DNA of 64,000 bases from JAGIBJ01 sp032119795 (GCA_032119795.1 JAUMFO010000013.1:279224-343223); one strand, 5' to 3'. Shown: positions 25,095 to 34,594, counted from the first letter of the stretch. The notes: generated by a model not told the origin, from the letters alone. Numbers and translations: made by a program.

Positions 25095-25657
25095 CAGATC
25101 GAGACGTCGAAGTCCGCCGCCACGCCCTTGAGGCCCGTCGAGTAGCCCTGCCCGACGGCCCGGACCTTCCAGGTGCCGCGGTGGCGGTACACCTCGCCGA
25201 AGATCAGGGCCGTCGACTGGCTGGCCGGCCCGATCACGATGTCGTGCCGGATCAGCTCCCGCCCAGAATGGTCGGAGATCTGGAAGTAGGCGCTGCGGAC
25301 GGAGCTGTAGGTCGAGGGTTTGCGCAAATCGGGGTCGATGTAGACCACGAACACGATCTTGTCGACGTTTTGCGGGACGGCCCGCAGGTCGAGTTCGAGC
25401 TGCTCCTCGTCGCCGCTGTCGACGTACTTCACGGCGCCGTCCGGCGTCGCGAGCTGGTTGAAGAACACGAGGTGCTCGTCGGAGAGCGCTCGCCCGTCCT
25501 CGCCGCACACAATCGCCGACGGCACGAGCTCGGTGACGGGGCCTTTGCTCTCGATCAGGCGCCAGCCAAATCCGACGACGACCGTGTTCGCGCCGCCCGG
25601 CACCAGCTCGGTGAGGCTCGCGTTTGCGCCTTGCTGCAGGTTGATCGACGTCGCCAT
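25094..25657 (-). CDS. terD: TerD family protein
   Basis: The 187-residue protein is full length for the family. It shows the start pattern INLQQGANASLTEL, the acidic calcium-binding segments SDEHLVFFNQ and DSGDEEQLELDL, and the end GEVYRHRGTWKVRAVGQGYS, all classic TerD hallmarks. TerD-type proteins bind Ca2+ and act in a membrane-associated stress complex with TerC or TelA-like partners; exact chemistry is unsettled. It lies 2 nt after the upstream gene in a five-gene operon. Confidence 0.93.
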   Translation of the reverse strand: MATSINLQQGANASLTELVPGGANTVVVGFGWRLIESKGPVTELVPSAIVCGEDGRALSDEHLVFFNQLATPDGAVKYVDSGDEEQLELDLRAVPQNVDKIVFVVYIDPDLRKPSTYSSVRSAYFQISDHSGRELIRHDIVIGPASQSTALIFGEVYRHRGTWKVRAVGQGYSTGLKGVAADFDVSI

Positions 25658-25659
25658 GG

Positions 25660-26166
25660 TCAGAGGGCCAGATCAGATTGGGTGAATTTTGCGCTGAGGA
25701 ACCGGCCTTGGGTCTCCAGCGCCTGGGCGTCGTGCGAGTAGACGGAACGGCTGAGGTCGTGCGCGGCCGTCTCGAGAGTGATGAGCTGTTCCATGAGGTC
25801 GTCGTTGGGCGTGCGACCGTCGGCGCGGGTCGTCTCGGCAAAGTGCGGGCTCAGGCCGACGTAGGTGTTGATGGTTGTCGGGAGGTAGTCGGTGACCATG
25901 CCTTGGACGGCGATCTCCTCGTCGACGGTCGGCGGGTGCGTCACGAGGTGCTCCAGGAGCGGCACGAGGACGTCCTCAATGCGGCCGAGCTGCGGCAGCG
26001 CGGCCACCGGCAGGCGGTCTCCGGCTTTGCGGGCCGCCCAGCGCGTCTTGTCTAGCTCGCGCTGCATCCGCTCGGCGAACGGCTTGGTGTGAATGATGGG
26101 CGGCGCGGGCGCGGGCGGCTGGGGACGCTCCTCATCGCGGTTGCCCTTGGAGAACGGATTCCACAT
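25660..26166 (-). CDS. Hypothetical protein of the tellurite operon
   Basis: The 168-residue product has a Pro-rich N-terminus (MWNPFSKGNRDEERPQPPAP) followed by helical sequence (QLGRIEDVLVPLLEHLVTHP; DDLMEQLITLETAAHDLSRS). It resembles the small helical proteins often lying between TelA and TerD genes, but I cannot name the family. It is 23 nt after telA and 2 nt before terD, so it is clearly co-transcribed. Confidence 0.72.
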   Translation of the reverse strand: MWNPFSKGNRDEERPQPPAPAPPIIHTKPFAERMQRELDKTRWAARKAGDRLPVAALPQLGRIEDVLVPLLEHLVTHPPTVDEEIAVQGMVTDYLPTTINTYVGLSPHFAETTRADGRTPNDDLMEQLITLETAAHDLSRSVYSHDAQALETQGRFLSAKFTQSDLAL

Positions 26167-26189
26167 GCGTGCTGGCGCCGGTCTCCTGA

Positions 26190-27392
26190 CTACGAGCCTG
26201 AGTTGGTGGCGCTCGAGCGCTCCAGGTAAGGCGCAGCCTTCGCCAGCTGGCCCTCCAGGGCGGTGACGGTGGTCTGCATCGACTTCACGGCCTCACCGCG
26301 GAAGCTGTCGATCGAGTCCATCGTGGCGAACACGTCGGAGAAGGCCTGCTCGAGCTTGGCGATGTCGATCGTCGACGTCGACGCCTGCTGCTGGATCGCC
26401 GCCGACTGGCTGCGCAGCATCGCGGCGTTGTTGGCGATCACGTCGGACGTCGTCGCGTTCAGCGCCTGGATCTGGTTAAGCACGAGCCGCTGGTTCGTCA
26501 GCGCCTCGGCGACGATGACGGCGGTGCGCAGCGCCGAGAGCGTGGTCGTGCGGGCCCGCTCGACACCCTTGATCAGCTCGACGTTGTTCTGCTTGACCAT
26601 GTCCATCGCCAGGTAGCCCTGGGCGGCGACGGCGAGCTGCGTGAGGAGATCCTGGCGGCGCTGGCGGACGGCGAACTGCACGTCGGCGCGGAAGGTGTTG
26701 GCACGCTGCGGATCGCTGACGTCGAGCTGCGCGAGGCGGCGGTCGAGGCCCTCGTCGAGCTGGCCCAGCAGCACCGTGTACTCGGTGAGGTCGCCCATGA
26801 GCGTCCACAGGTTGGCCCGCTCCTGCTCGATTGCGGCGTTGTCCTTGCGCAGCTCGTCCTGGCTGGACGCCAGCGACTTGGTGATGTCGTCGAGCTGGCT
26901 CTGGGCCGTCTTGTAGCGATCGAAGTACGCCTGGACCTTGTTGCCGCCCGGGATGAACCCGAGGATCTTGCGGACGGGCTTGCCCTCGAGGTCGGCGCGG
27001 TTCGGCGTGAGTTCGACGACCGTGACGCGCAGGTCGTTGAGCGTCTTGGCCGTCTTGGCCTGGGCGCCGAGCTCCGACTTGCCGGACGAGCCGGCCAGCG
27101 CCGAGGCGGGGCGCTCCAGCATCCGGTTGGTCACGTTCGACGACGCGGCCAGCTCGGTGGCGCCGACCTTGCCGATCTCGTCGATCTTCTGGCTCAGCTC
27201 TGGGCTGTTGGGCGTGAGCTGCTCGAGCTCGGCGACCCATGCGTCGGCGGTGTTCTTGAGCTCCTGCGTGCGCTCAGGTGCAACGGGGAGCATCCCCTCG
27301 GCCTGCTCCTCCTGCACGACGGGCACGGGAGCCGGCGGCGTGAGGGTGAGGGCGAGCGTCTGCGAGGGCGCGGCGGTCTGGACTTCGCTCAT
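26190..27392 (-). CDS. Toxic anion resistance protein TelA-like
   Basis: The 400-residue protein matches the TelA/KlaA family: long helical body, with KILGFIPGGNKVQAYFDRYK and the C-terminal stretch LNQIQALNATTSDVIANNAA. It is predicted coiled-coil throughout. The family confers tellurite resistance or envelope-stress tolerance with TerD proteins. ATG at 27392 has TAGACT 7 nt upstream on the minus strand, so this is the leaderless first gene of the operon. An open frame extends upstream but overlaps the divergent uspA promoter. Confidence 0.88.
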   Translation of the reverse strand: MSEVQTAAPSQTLALTLTPPAPVPVVQEEQAEGMLPVAPERTQELKNTADAWVAELEQLTPNSPELSQKIDEIGKVGATELAASSNVTNRMLERPASALAGSSGKSELGAQAKTAKTLNDLRVTVVELTPNRADLEGKPVRKILGFIPGGNKVQAYFDRYKTAQSQLDDITKSLASSQDELRKDNAAIEQERANLWTLMGDLTEYTVLLGQLDEGLDRRLAQLDVSDPQRANTFRADVQFAVRQRRQDLLTQLAVAAQGYLAMDMVKQNNVELIKGVERARTTTLSALRTAVIVAEALTNQRLVLNQIQALNATTSDVIANNAAMLRSQSAAIQQQASTSTIDIAKLEQAFSDVFATMDSIDSFRGEAVKSMQTTVTALEGQLAKAAPYLERSSATNSGS

Positions 27393-27504
27393 ACCCGCGA
27401 GTCTATGCGCGCCGACCCAGGAGATGGGCCAGACCCGGGCATGGCGGGCGGACCGATGGCATGCGAGACGTCGGCGCGTCGGCGCTGCGAGGTAGGGTCG
27501 CGTG

Positions 27505-27903
27505 ATGTCCGAGCACCTCTTCAAGACGATCGTCGTTGCCACCGACGGCTCTGCCACGGCGGCGCACGCGGTGGAGAAGGCGGCCGAGCTGGCCTCGCTC
27601 GCCGGCGGCGACCTCAAACTCGTGGGCGCCTACGACTCCGGCAAAGACCAGCAGCGCCTCGAGGCCGCGCTCGTGGAATCCGTCGAGGGACTCCGCAGCT
27701 CCGGCCTCAACGTGACGTCGCTGGCTCGCCAGGGCGACCCCGTTGACGTCGTCTTGGGCGCCGCCACCGAGTTCGGCGCCGACCTGATCGTCGTCGGCAG
27801 CCTCGGCATGAAGGGCGTCAAGCGCCTCGTGCTCGCCCCCGTGCCAGACAAGATCAGCCACCGTGCGACGTGCTCGGTGCTCGTCGCCCACACCACGGGC
27901 TAG
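27505..27903 (+). CDS. Universal stress protein UspA family
   Basis: The 132-residue protein has the Usp start KTIVVATDGSATAAHAVEKA and the C-terminal ATP-site pattern VVGSLGMKGVKRLVLAPVPD ending in ATCSVLVAHT. It is transcribed divergently from the TelA-TerD operon, suggesting a shared stress control region (27405-27493). ATG at 27505 is preferred over the GTG at 27502 because TAGGGT (27493-27498) would place the transcript start on this ATG. Confidence 0.9.
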   Translation: MSEHLFKTIVVATDGSATAAHAVEKAAELASLAGGDLKLVGAYDSGKDQQRLEAALVESVEGLRSSGLNVTSLARQGDPVDVVLGAATEFGADLIVVGSLGMKGVKRLVLAPVPDKISHRATCSVLVAHTTG

Positions 27904-27955
27904 CCCACAGCGAAGCGCTCCGCGGCCTCGCCGCGTACGATGTGAACCCCACCGA

Positions 27956-28038
27956 GCGGCGGTGGCGGAATGGTAGACGCAGCGGACTCAAAATCCGCCG
28001 GTGGTGACACCGTGGGGGTTCGAGTCCCCCCCGCCGTA
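27956..28038 (+). tRNA. tRNA-Leu (CAA)
   Basis: The 83-nt class II cloverleaf has acceptor GCGGCGG/CCGCCGT (terminal G-T), anticodon loop CTCAAAA (anticodon CAA), variable arm GGTGGTGACACC and T-arm GGGGGTTCGAGTCCCCC. CCA is not encoded. TACGAT at 27936-27941 is a plausible -10. Confidence 0.93.
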
Positions 28039-28168
28039 TGAACTTCGATCCCAGATGGCGTCGAAGTCGGCTTGCCCGAACGTTTGGCAAGCCTCCCGCG
28101 GTTTGTATACGTTGGCGCATGCATGGCGTTTCGGCGCCAAGCGCTAGGCGATGACAAAGGACGCGGCC

Positions 28169-29329
28169 ATGAGAATCCCGAGCTGGAACGCGGCCATCGC
28201 CGCGATCGCCCTCTCGCTGACGTGCGCGACACAAGCCCAGGCGGTGGTCGGCGGACGCGATGCCACGGTGGTCGACAACCCGTCGATGGTTGGACTCGTC
28301 GAACACGGGCAGCCCGCCAGTGACGCGCTGTTCTGCGGCGGCGCCCTCATCGCCCCAACCGTGGTCGTGACCGCGATGCACTGCCTCGACGGCGCGAGCC
28401 AGCAGCCTGGCACGATCGACGTGGTCGGCGGCGCACTCTCGCGAACGGATCCGAACCTGAAAAGCGTTCAAGTGGCCGAGCTGATGCGCCACCCAAACTG
28501 GGACGAGTCCCGAACGCTGCACGACGTCCTCGTCATGAGGCTCACGGCGCCCCTGCCGCTTCCGTCGGTCGCCGTCGCCGGCCCAGACGATGCCGCGCTT
28601 TCCGCACCCGGGAGTGTCCTGCGCGCCACCGGCTGGGGACTGACGAACTTCAAGGACAACGACAGCCAGCCCGATCAGCTCAAAGAGGCCGACATCCCCG
28701 TCGTGGACGACAGCGTCTGCGCGGGATTCTTCGGTGAAGCGATCTACGACGCCACCTTCCAGCTCTGTGGGCGTTCACCGAGCGGCAAGCCGGACACCTG
28801 CCAAGGAGACAGCGGCGGCCCGCTGATTGGCGGCGGCGCGGGTGCCGAGCGCCTCGTCGGCGTGGTGTCGTATGGCCCGACGAGCTGCGGCGCCAAAGAC
28901 GGCGCCGCCGTCTACGCCGACGTAGCCAGCGAACGCGGTTGGATCCTGTCGTCGGCCGGTCTGCCAGATACCACTGGCGCGACGCCGACCCCCGCCGCCC
29001 CGGCCCCTCCGGCGCCCCCGGCCGCCAAGAACACCGTGAAGTTGCGCCTCGGCGAGATCAGCTGCAGCGACGTCACCTGCCGGGTGATCATCAAGGCCTC
29101 CGGCAAAGGCCGTGCAGACATCGCCGACGTGATCCTGCGCGTGAACCGCAGGAGCCAAGACGGCCTGCCACCGGCCAAGCGCTTCGCTCGTGCGAAGAAG
29201 GTGCGGCCCGGCCGCTACAGCGCCAAGACCCTGTTGCCGTACGGCGTACTGAGCCTCTCCGCCGTCGCCTACGACCAGTCCGGCGCCCAGCTCGGCAAGC
29301 CCGCCAAGGAGACCATCGTCGTCGAGTAA
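28169..29329 (+). CDS. Secreted trypsin-like serine protease (S1 family)
   Basis: The 386-residue product has a signal peptide (MRIPSWNAAIAAIALSLTCA ending TQAQA), then VVGGRDA, the usual activation-site-like N-terminus of S1 proteases. The catalytic triad is visible: His in TAMHC (about residue 70), Asp in HDVLVMRL (about 118) and Ser in GDSGGP (about 213). A Pro/Ala linker follows, then a ~95-residue C-terminal domain with two Cys. ATG at 28169 has AAAGGAC upstream; an in-frame ATG at 28151 is possible. TATACG near 28105 may be the -10. Confidence 0.9.
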   Translation: MRIPSWNAAIAAIALSLTCATQAQAVVGGRDATVVDNPSMVGLVEHGQPASDALFCGGALIAPTVVVTAMHCLDGASQQPGTIDVVGGALSRTDPNLKSVQVAELMRHPNWDESRTLHDVLVMRLTAPLPLPSVAVAGPDDAALSAPGSVLRATGWGLTNFKDNDSQPDQLKEADIPVVDDSVCAGFFGEAIYDATFQLCGRSPSGKPDTCQGDSGGPLIGGGAGAERLVGVVSYGPTSCGAKDGAAVYADVASERGWILSSAGLPDTTGATPTPAAPAPPAPPAAKNTVKLRLGEISCSDVTCRVIIKASGKGRADIADVILRVNRRSQDGLPPAKRFARAKKVRPGRYSAKTLLPYGVLSLSAVAYDQSGAQLGKPAKETIVVE

Positions 29330-29369
29330 CGACGTGCCAGCTGCAACCCGGCGGGGCTAGGCTCGGCAG

Positions 29370-30227
29370 ATGAGCACCAGCAAGATCGAGCAGGTCGCCG
29401 TTCTCGGGACCGGCGTCCTCGGATCACAGATCGCGTTCCAGTCGGCCTACCACGGCTTCGCCGTCACGGCCTACGACATCAACGACGAGGCCGTCGAGGC
29501 GGGTAAGGCGCGATTTGCCACGCTCGTCGACACCTACGCCGGTGCGCTCGACGGCGGCGACCGCACGAAGGCCGAAGCGGCCCTCGCGCGCATCACCCCG
29601 ACGAGCGATCTGGCCCAGGCCGCACAGGTCGACCTGATCGTCGAGGCGGTGCCCGAGCTCATCGAGATCAAGCGCGACCTCTACAGCAAGCTCGCCACCC
29701 TCGCGCCCGAGCACACGATCTTTGCGACGAACTCCTCGACGCTGCTCCCGAGCGACCTCAAGGCGTCAACGGGCCGCCCGGACCGCTTCTTGGCACTGCA
29801 CTTCGCCAACCACATCTTCCTGTTCAACACCGCCGAGGTGATGGGCACCGTCGACACCGACCCGGCCGTCTTCAAGACCGTCGTGGCGTTCTCTGAGTCG
29901 ATCGGCATGGTCCCGATCGAGATCCACAAGGAGAAGGCCGGCTACGTGCTCAACTCGCTGCTCGTGCCGCTGCTCAACGCCGCGATGGAGCTCGCAGCGT
30001 TCGACTACTCCAGCCCCGAAGACGTCGACAAGACCTGGCGAATCGGGACCGGCGCGCCCGCTGGCCCGTTCCAGATCCTCGACATCATCGGCCTCAACAC
30101 GCCCTACAACATCGCGTCGTCGCAGCCCGACGAAAAGTCCCAGCACATCGCCGCCTGGCTCAAGACCAACTACATCGACCAAGGCAAGATGGGCCTGGCC
30201 ACGGGCGAGGGCTTCTACACGTACTAG
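29370..30227 (+). CDS. 3-hydroxyacyl-CoA (3-hydroxybutyryl-CoA) dehydrogenase
   Basis: The 285-residue enzyme has the NAD-binding Rossmann motif VLGTGVLGSQIAFQ and the acidic end of beta2 (AYDIND). Conserved NSSTLLPSDL and the substrate region HFANHIFLFNTAEV are present, plus the C-terminal dimer domain ending GEGFYTY. It oxidises 3-hydroxyacyl-CoA or makes 3-hydroxybutyryl-CoA, which could feed crotonyl-CoA to the Ccr encoded at 53.8 kb. TAGGCT (29358-29363) lies 6 nt before the ATG, a leaderless promoter. Confidence 0.9.
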   Translation: MSTSKIEQVAVLGTGVLGSQIAFQSAYHGFAVTAYDINDEAVEAGKARFATLVDTYAGALDGGDRTKAEAALARITPTSDLAQAAQVDLIVEAVPELIEIKRDLYSKLATLAPEHTIFATNSSTLLPSDLKASTGRPDRFLALHFANHIFLFNTAEVMGTVDTDPAVFKTVVAFSESIGMVPIEIHKEKAGYVLNSLLVPLLNAAMELAAFDYSSPEDVDKTWRIGTGAPAGPFQILDIIGLNTPYNIASSQPDEKSQHIAAWLKTNYIDQGKMGLATGEGFYTY

Positions 30228-31231
30228 CCGACGAGATCGATGACCGCGCCTCGGGCCGGCTCGGCGCCAGCGGCGACGCGCGACCAGAGCTGGTCCGTCA
30301 GCGCCGGCGGCGTGACGATCACGCCGTCCGGGACGCTGACGCCGTCGACCTCCACGGGCGGCAGGTAGCGCACGTCGAGCCCGACCTGCTCGCACAGCAG
30401 CGCGCCGGCGGCGACGTCCCACGGGCGCACGGTGCGCTCGTAGTAGGCGTCGAGGCGGCCGGCGGCCGTCCAACAGAGATCCAAGGCGGCGGCGCCGGTA
30501 CGGCGGATGTCTCTCACCTCGTCGATGTAGCCAGCGATGATCTGCGACTGGTGCTTGCGCACGACCGGGCTGTAGGCGTAGCCGGTGCCGATCAGCGCCG
30601 TCGCGAGCTCGGTCGGCCGGGCCGACGCATCCGGCAGCGGATTCACGGCGCCATGGCGATCGACGAGGAACGCCAGGCCACCGCGGGCGGCGACCCACGT
30701 CTCCTTCGCGAGCGGGTCGACGATCACGCCGGCCACCACGCCCTCGGCGTCGCGCACGGCGACCGAGACGCACCAGGCGCGCAGGCCGAACAGGTAGTTC
30801 GTGGTGCCGTCGAGCGGGTCGCAGATCCACACGTACGACGACGCGGCGGCGTCTCGGGCGGCGAGCACGGCGCCCTGACCGTAGACGTCGCCGGAGCCCT
30901 CCCCCGCGTCGTTGCCAGCGACGGGCGTGCCGTCGGCGTGCGCCAAGCCGCCTTCCTCACCGAGGACGACGTCGTGGGGACGCCGCTCGGCGAGCACGGC
31001 GCGGATCGCCGCCTCCGAGCCGAGATCCGCCTCGGAGACCATGTCGGTGCCCGTCGACTTCGTCTCGCTCGCTGCGGAAACCTTGCCGAAGTACTTCATC
31101 AGCACCTTGGCGCCGGCCTCGGCCGCGTCGCGCGCGACCTCCAGCAGGACGCTCTCGATCGACGGCTCGCCAGCGATTGCCGCCAGGTCCAGCGGCGTCG
31201 CCGACGGATCACTTCCAGGTGCACCACTCAT
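30224..31231 (-). CDS. Inositol monophosphatase family protein
   Basis: The 335-residue protein has the metal-binding motifs of the family: GEEGG (about residue 90), CDPLDGTTNYLFG (DPxDGT, about 140-152) and the C-terminal WDVAAGALLCEQVG. It could dephosphorylate inositol-phosphate, histidinol-phosphate or PAP-like substrates. An insert around residues 95-125 (GTPVAGNDAGEGSGDVYGQG) lengthens it relative to SuhB. The ATG overlaps the amidase stop (ATGA), so it is translated from the amidase message. Its stop overlaps that of the convergent dehydrogenase. Confidence 0.88.
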   Translation of the reverse strand: MSGAPGSDPSATPLDLAAIAGEPSIESVLLEVARDAAEAGAKVLMKYFGKVSAASETKSTGTDMVSEADLGSEAAIRAVLAERRPHDVVLGEEGGLAHADGTPVAGNDAGEGSGDVYGQGAVLAARDAAASSYVWICDPLDGTTNYLFGLRAWCVSVAVRDAEGVVAGVIVDPLAKETWVAARGGLAFLVDRHGAVNPLPDASARPTELATALIGTGYAYSPVVRKHQSQIIAGYIDEVRDIRRTGAAALDLCWTAAGRLDAYYERTVRPWDVAAGALLCEQVGLDVRYLPPVEVDGVSVPDGVIVTPPALTDQLWSRVAAGAEPARGAVIDLVG

Positions 31232-32634
31232 GCGATCGCCCTCCCAAGCTGCCACGGCCGCGCCGCCTCGATCTGCGCAGCGACCTTGAGCAGCAGATCT
31301 TCGCTGCCCGGCCGGCCCGTCAGAAGGACGGCGACCGGGCGGCCGTCGGCGTCGAGCCCCGCCGGTATCGAGATCCCCGGCCAGCCGTGCAGATTCCAGG
31401 CATGCAAGAACGACGTGCGGCGCGAGGCCGCGAGCAGCGTCAGCAGACTCAGCTGCTTGTGGGACTCGCCGATCGCCGGGGCCGAGCAGGGCGCAGCCGG
31501 CGTGAGCAGCAGGTCGTAGCCCGCCAGCGAGCGCTCGAGCTTGGCGAGTTCCGGCGCCGTATTCATCGCCCACGGCAGCAAGCGGCGCATGGCCTTCCCC
31601 ATCCGCGCGGTAAACCGGGTGCGAGGCTCAATCGCTTTGGGGTCGTCAAGGGCGGCGACGTCGTCCGCTGCGGACGCGAGATAGCGAACGGCGAACTTGG
31701 TGGCCGACTGCCCGAAGTCGAGCTTCGCCTCGCCGACCGTGTGGCCGAGCTCGCTGAGCAGCGTGGCCGTGAGATCCATGGCGCGCGACCACGGCGCGTC
31801 GATCTTGCCGCCCTGCGGGACCGGCTGGTCGACGGCGCGGTCGAGGCTCGTAGCGATCCGAAGTGCCTGAGCGGGCTCGTTGACGGCCGCCGCAAACCCG
31901 CGTTGCTCCTTGAAGATCACGTCATAGAGCAGCGCCGTGTCGGCGATCGAGCGCCCGAAGCCGCCCTGCGACACGAAGCCGGTCCACACCTCGCCCATCG
32001 GCTCGTCGGCCACCGCGCCCGGGGTCGCAAACAGCCCCGGCAGGCCGCACCACGCGGCCGGGATCCGGATCGACCCGCCGCCGTCTGCGCCCAGTGCCAG
32101 CGGGACGAGCCCCGCGGCCACGGCCGCCGCCGAGCCACCGCTCGAGCCGCCGGGCGTGCGCGAGAGGTCCCAAGGGTTGCGCGTCGCGCCGCCCAGATCA
32201 GACTCGGTGAACGGCACGAGGCAGAGCTCTGGCGTGCGCGTGGCACCGACGATCACGGCGCCAGCCGCGCGGACGAGCTCGATCACGTCGGCGTCGACGG
32301 CCTGCGGCTGCGTGTAGCCGCGGCTGCCCTTCGCCACGACGACGCCTGCCATCGGGACCTCGTCCTTCACCGCGATCGGCACACCGGCTAGCGGCAGAAA
32401 CTCACCGGCCGCCAGCCGCCCAGCGACGACGTCGGCCTCGGCCAGCGCCTCCTCGTGGCGGACCCGGATAAAGGCGTTGAGCTGAGGCTCGGCGGCGTCG
32501 ATGCGCGCCAGCGCCGCCACGACCGCCTCGCGCGGCGTCAGCTCTCCCGCGCGCACGCGTGCCGCCGTCGCCCCCGCGCCGACCCAGCGCAGCTCCTCGG
32601 CCACGGCCGCGGAATGATCCACAGCACCGGTCAT
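31228..32634 (-). CDS. Amidase signature family enzyme
   Basis: The 468-residue enzyme carries the Ser-cisSer-Lys catalytic set: Lys in IAVKDEVPMAG (about residue 84), and Ser residues in TPGGSSGGSAAAVAAGLVPL followed by GADGGGSIRIPA (about 155-185). Such enzymes hydrolyse amides or serve as GatA-like amidotransferase subunits; no gatB/gatC lies nearby, so a catabolic amidase is likely. The start is the ATG at 32634, which overlaps the stop of a 10-codon upstream frame. It is co-transcribed with the IMPase gene. Confidence 0.87.
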   Translation of the reverse strand: MTGAVDHSAAVAEELRWVGAGATAARVRAGELTPREAVVAALARIDAAEPQLNAFIRVRHEEALAEADVVAGRLAAGEFLPLAGVPIAVKDEVPMAGVVVAKGSRGYTQPQAVDADVIELVRAAGAVIVGATRTPELCLVPFTESDLGGATRNPWDLSRTPGGSSGGSAAAVAAGLVPLALGADGGGSIRIPAAWCGLPGLFATPGAVADEPMGEVWTGFVSQGGFGRSIADTALLYDVIFKEQRGFAAAVNEPAQALRIATSLDRAVDQPVPQGGKIDAPWSRAMDLTATLLSELGHTVGEAKLDFGQSATKFAVRYLASAADDVAALDDPKAIEPRTRFTARMGKAMRRLLPWAMNTAPELAKLERSLAGYDLLLTPAAPCSAPAIGESHKQLSLLTLLAASRRTSFLHAWNLHGWPGISIPAGLDADGRPVAVLLTGRPGSEDLLLKVAAQIEAARPWQLGRAIA

Positions 32635-32663
32635 CGGCGGCACCAACGCGTCCCAGCAGGCAT
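32631..32663 (-). CDS. Possible 10-codon leader ORF of the amidase operon
   Basis: On the minus strand TACAGT (32670-32675) stands 6 nt before an ATG at 32663 that encodes MPAGTRWCRR. Its stop TGA overlaps the amidase ATG. A leaderless micro-ORF passing ribosomes to the amidase start would explain why the amidase ATG itself has no ribosome site. Confidence 0.35.
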   Translation of the reverse strand: MPAGTRWCRR

Positions 32664-32871
32664 GGGTCGACTGTAACGACGCAGCGAGCGGGAATCCGGC
32701 GCACCGGCCACAGATCCACAGCGCCAACCCGCCCGATTTCCGATGCCGCTGGAATCGGTAAGTTCACGGCGTCGCCGCCTGGACGTTTCGCATACCGCCG
32801 AACAACGGTCCACATACCGGGGTCATTCCTCACCGGCAGGCGATGACGCACCGATCAAGCCCTCACGCACC

Positions 32872-34572
32872 ATGAGTCCCGCCGTGTTGACCCCACCATC
32901 CGAGGCGCCCACGCAGGCGGCCCAACTGCACGCCGCGGCGTCGCGGAACGACGTCGCCACGCGCATGGCGGCAAAGAAGAAGAAGACCAAGAAGAAGCGC
33001 AAGAAGAAGCTCCCGGCGTGCACGCCAAAGGACCTGCGCCAACAGGCGGCTTGGAAGAAGAACCAGCGCCTGGCCAAGCGCAAGCGCAAGAAGCTCGCCA
33101 AGCCGCGCAGCTGCGTGGTGGTCGCGACGAAGAAGCCCTCACCGACGGGCCCGGTCGCCGCACCGCCCGTCACCACCCCCACCCCCGACGCCTTCCCGAC
33201 GGCCCCGATCGCCGAGCGCACCGACGGACTGCGGCCTTACACCGGGCCGTTCGGCGTCGCCCAGGCCAACCGCCTGCTCTTCCGCGGTGGCTTCGGCCCG
33301 ACGCCCGGCCAGGCCGAGGAGTTCGCTGCGCTCGGCCTCAAGGGTGCCGTCTCGCGCCTGATGAATCCCGGCGCTGCCTCGCTCCAAGGGCCAGCTCCGT
33401 CTGGCGACTTCCTCGTCGGCGGGCAGCTCGCACCGGACGACCGCTGGGGCCACGCCCACCTGGAGTGGCTGGATCGCACGGTGCGCTCAACCGATCAGCT
33501 CGGCGAGCGCATGACCCTCGTGCTGCACGACTGGATAGCGATCAGCGCCAGCGCCGTCGGCACCAAGGACGTTCGCGCGTCGGTCGACAAGCTACGAAAT
33601 GGCTGGCGCGGTTCGTTCCGCCAGTTGATGCTCGACATCACCATCGACCCGGCGATGCTGCAGTGGCTCAACGGCCTGGGCAGCGACAAGTGGTCGCCGA
33701 ATGAGAACTACGCCCGCGAGATCATGGAGCTCTTCTGCCTCGGCGCCGATCGCGGCGCCTACACCGAGGCCGACATTCGCGAGCTGGCCCGTGCCTTCAC
33801 CGGCTGGCGTGCCGACTGGAGTGAGGCGCAGGGCCTCCACAACTACCGCTTCGACGCGACCCGCTGGGACGCCAAGGAGAAGGTCTTCTTCCGCGGCACC
33901 AGCTACGAACGGCGCGGCAACTTCAACTGGAGCGACACCGTCCACGCGGTCATCGACCACCCGATGCACGCCTCGTTCGTCGCGCTCAAACTCTGGGGGG
34001 CGTTCATCCCAACGCCGCCGACGCAGGTCACCCTCGACGAACTCACTGCGCTCTACCGCAACTCCGGTGAACGCCTGGAGCCGCTCGTCGAAGCGATCCT
34101 GCAGCACCCCGATCTCTACAACGGCCCGTCCGTCACCAAATCACCGGTGACGTACATCTCCGGCATGCTGCGCGCCCGCCGCCGCGGCATCGACGACGAG
34201 GGCTGGATGTGGATCTGCGACGGCGCCGGCCAGCAACTCCTCGCGCCGCCGAACGTCTCCGGCTGGAACGAACGCGCGTGGCTCAACACCACGACGTACT
34301 CCTTCCGCTGGTACGCCGCCTCCAACCACGTCCGTGACGACGAACTCGACCACGACGACTACCCCACCGACGAGACGCCGCAACAGGCCGTCGAGCGCGC
34401 CCTCGCGTTCTGGGGAAACCCCTGGATCACCGGCGAGCACCGCACGGCCCTCGACGGGCTCGCCGCCGACTCCGCTGCCACGAACTACTGGTCCGACGCG
34501 GCCCGCAAAGCCGACCGCCAGCACGCGCTTCGAATGCTCGTCGTGACCTGCCCCGACTACCAGGTCTCCTAA
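32872..34572 (+). CDS. DUF1800 family protein, cassette copy 1
   Basis: The 566-residue protein has a very Lys-rich N-terminal segment (AKKKKTKKKRKKKLPACTPK) with a second Cys ~45 residues later (PRSC), then a Pro/Thr linker. The DUF1800 domain follows from about residue 120 (FGVAQANRLLFRGGFGPTPG; EIMELFCLGADRGAYTEADI; AFTGWR; LLAPPNVSGWNERAWL). DUF1800 proteins occur next to DUF1501 partners and are thought to act at the cell envelope; the reaction is unknown. No export signal is evident. By comparison with copy 2 the true start could be the ATG at 32965. The DUF1501 partner follows 22 nt later. Confidence 0.82.
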   Translation: MSPAVLTPPSEAPTQAAQLHAAASRNDVATRMAAKKKKTKKKRKKKLPACTPKDLRQQAAWKKNQRLAKRKRKKLAKPRSCVVVATKKPSPTGPVAAPPVTTPTPDAFPTAPIAERTDGLRPYTGPFGVAQANRLLFRGGFGPTPGQAEEFAALGLKGAVSRLMNPGAASLQGPAPSGDFLVGGQLAPDDRWGHAHLEWLDRTVRSTDQLGERMTLVLHDWIAISASAVGTKDVRASVDKLRNGWRGSFRQLMLDITIDPAMLQWLNGLGSDKWSPNENYAREIMELFCLGADRGAYTEADIRELARAFTGWRADWSEAQGLHNYRFDATRWDAKEKVFFRGTSYERRGNFNWSDTVHAVIDHPMHASFVALKLWGAFIPTPPTQVTLDELTALYRNSGERLEPLVEAILQHPDLYNGPSVTKSPVTYISGMLRARRRGIDDEGWMWICDGAGQQLLAPPNVSGWNERAWLNTTTYSFRWYAASNHVRDDELDHDDYPTDETPQQAVERALAFWGNPWITGEHRTALDGLAADSAATNYWSDAARKADRQHALRMLVVTCPDYQVS

Positions 34573-34594
34573 GGCCGCTCTCCGGAACCTGACC

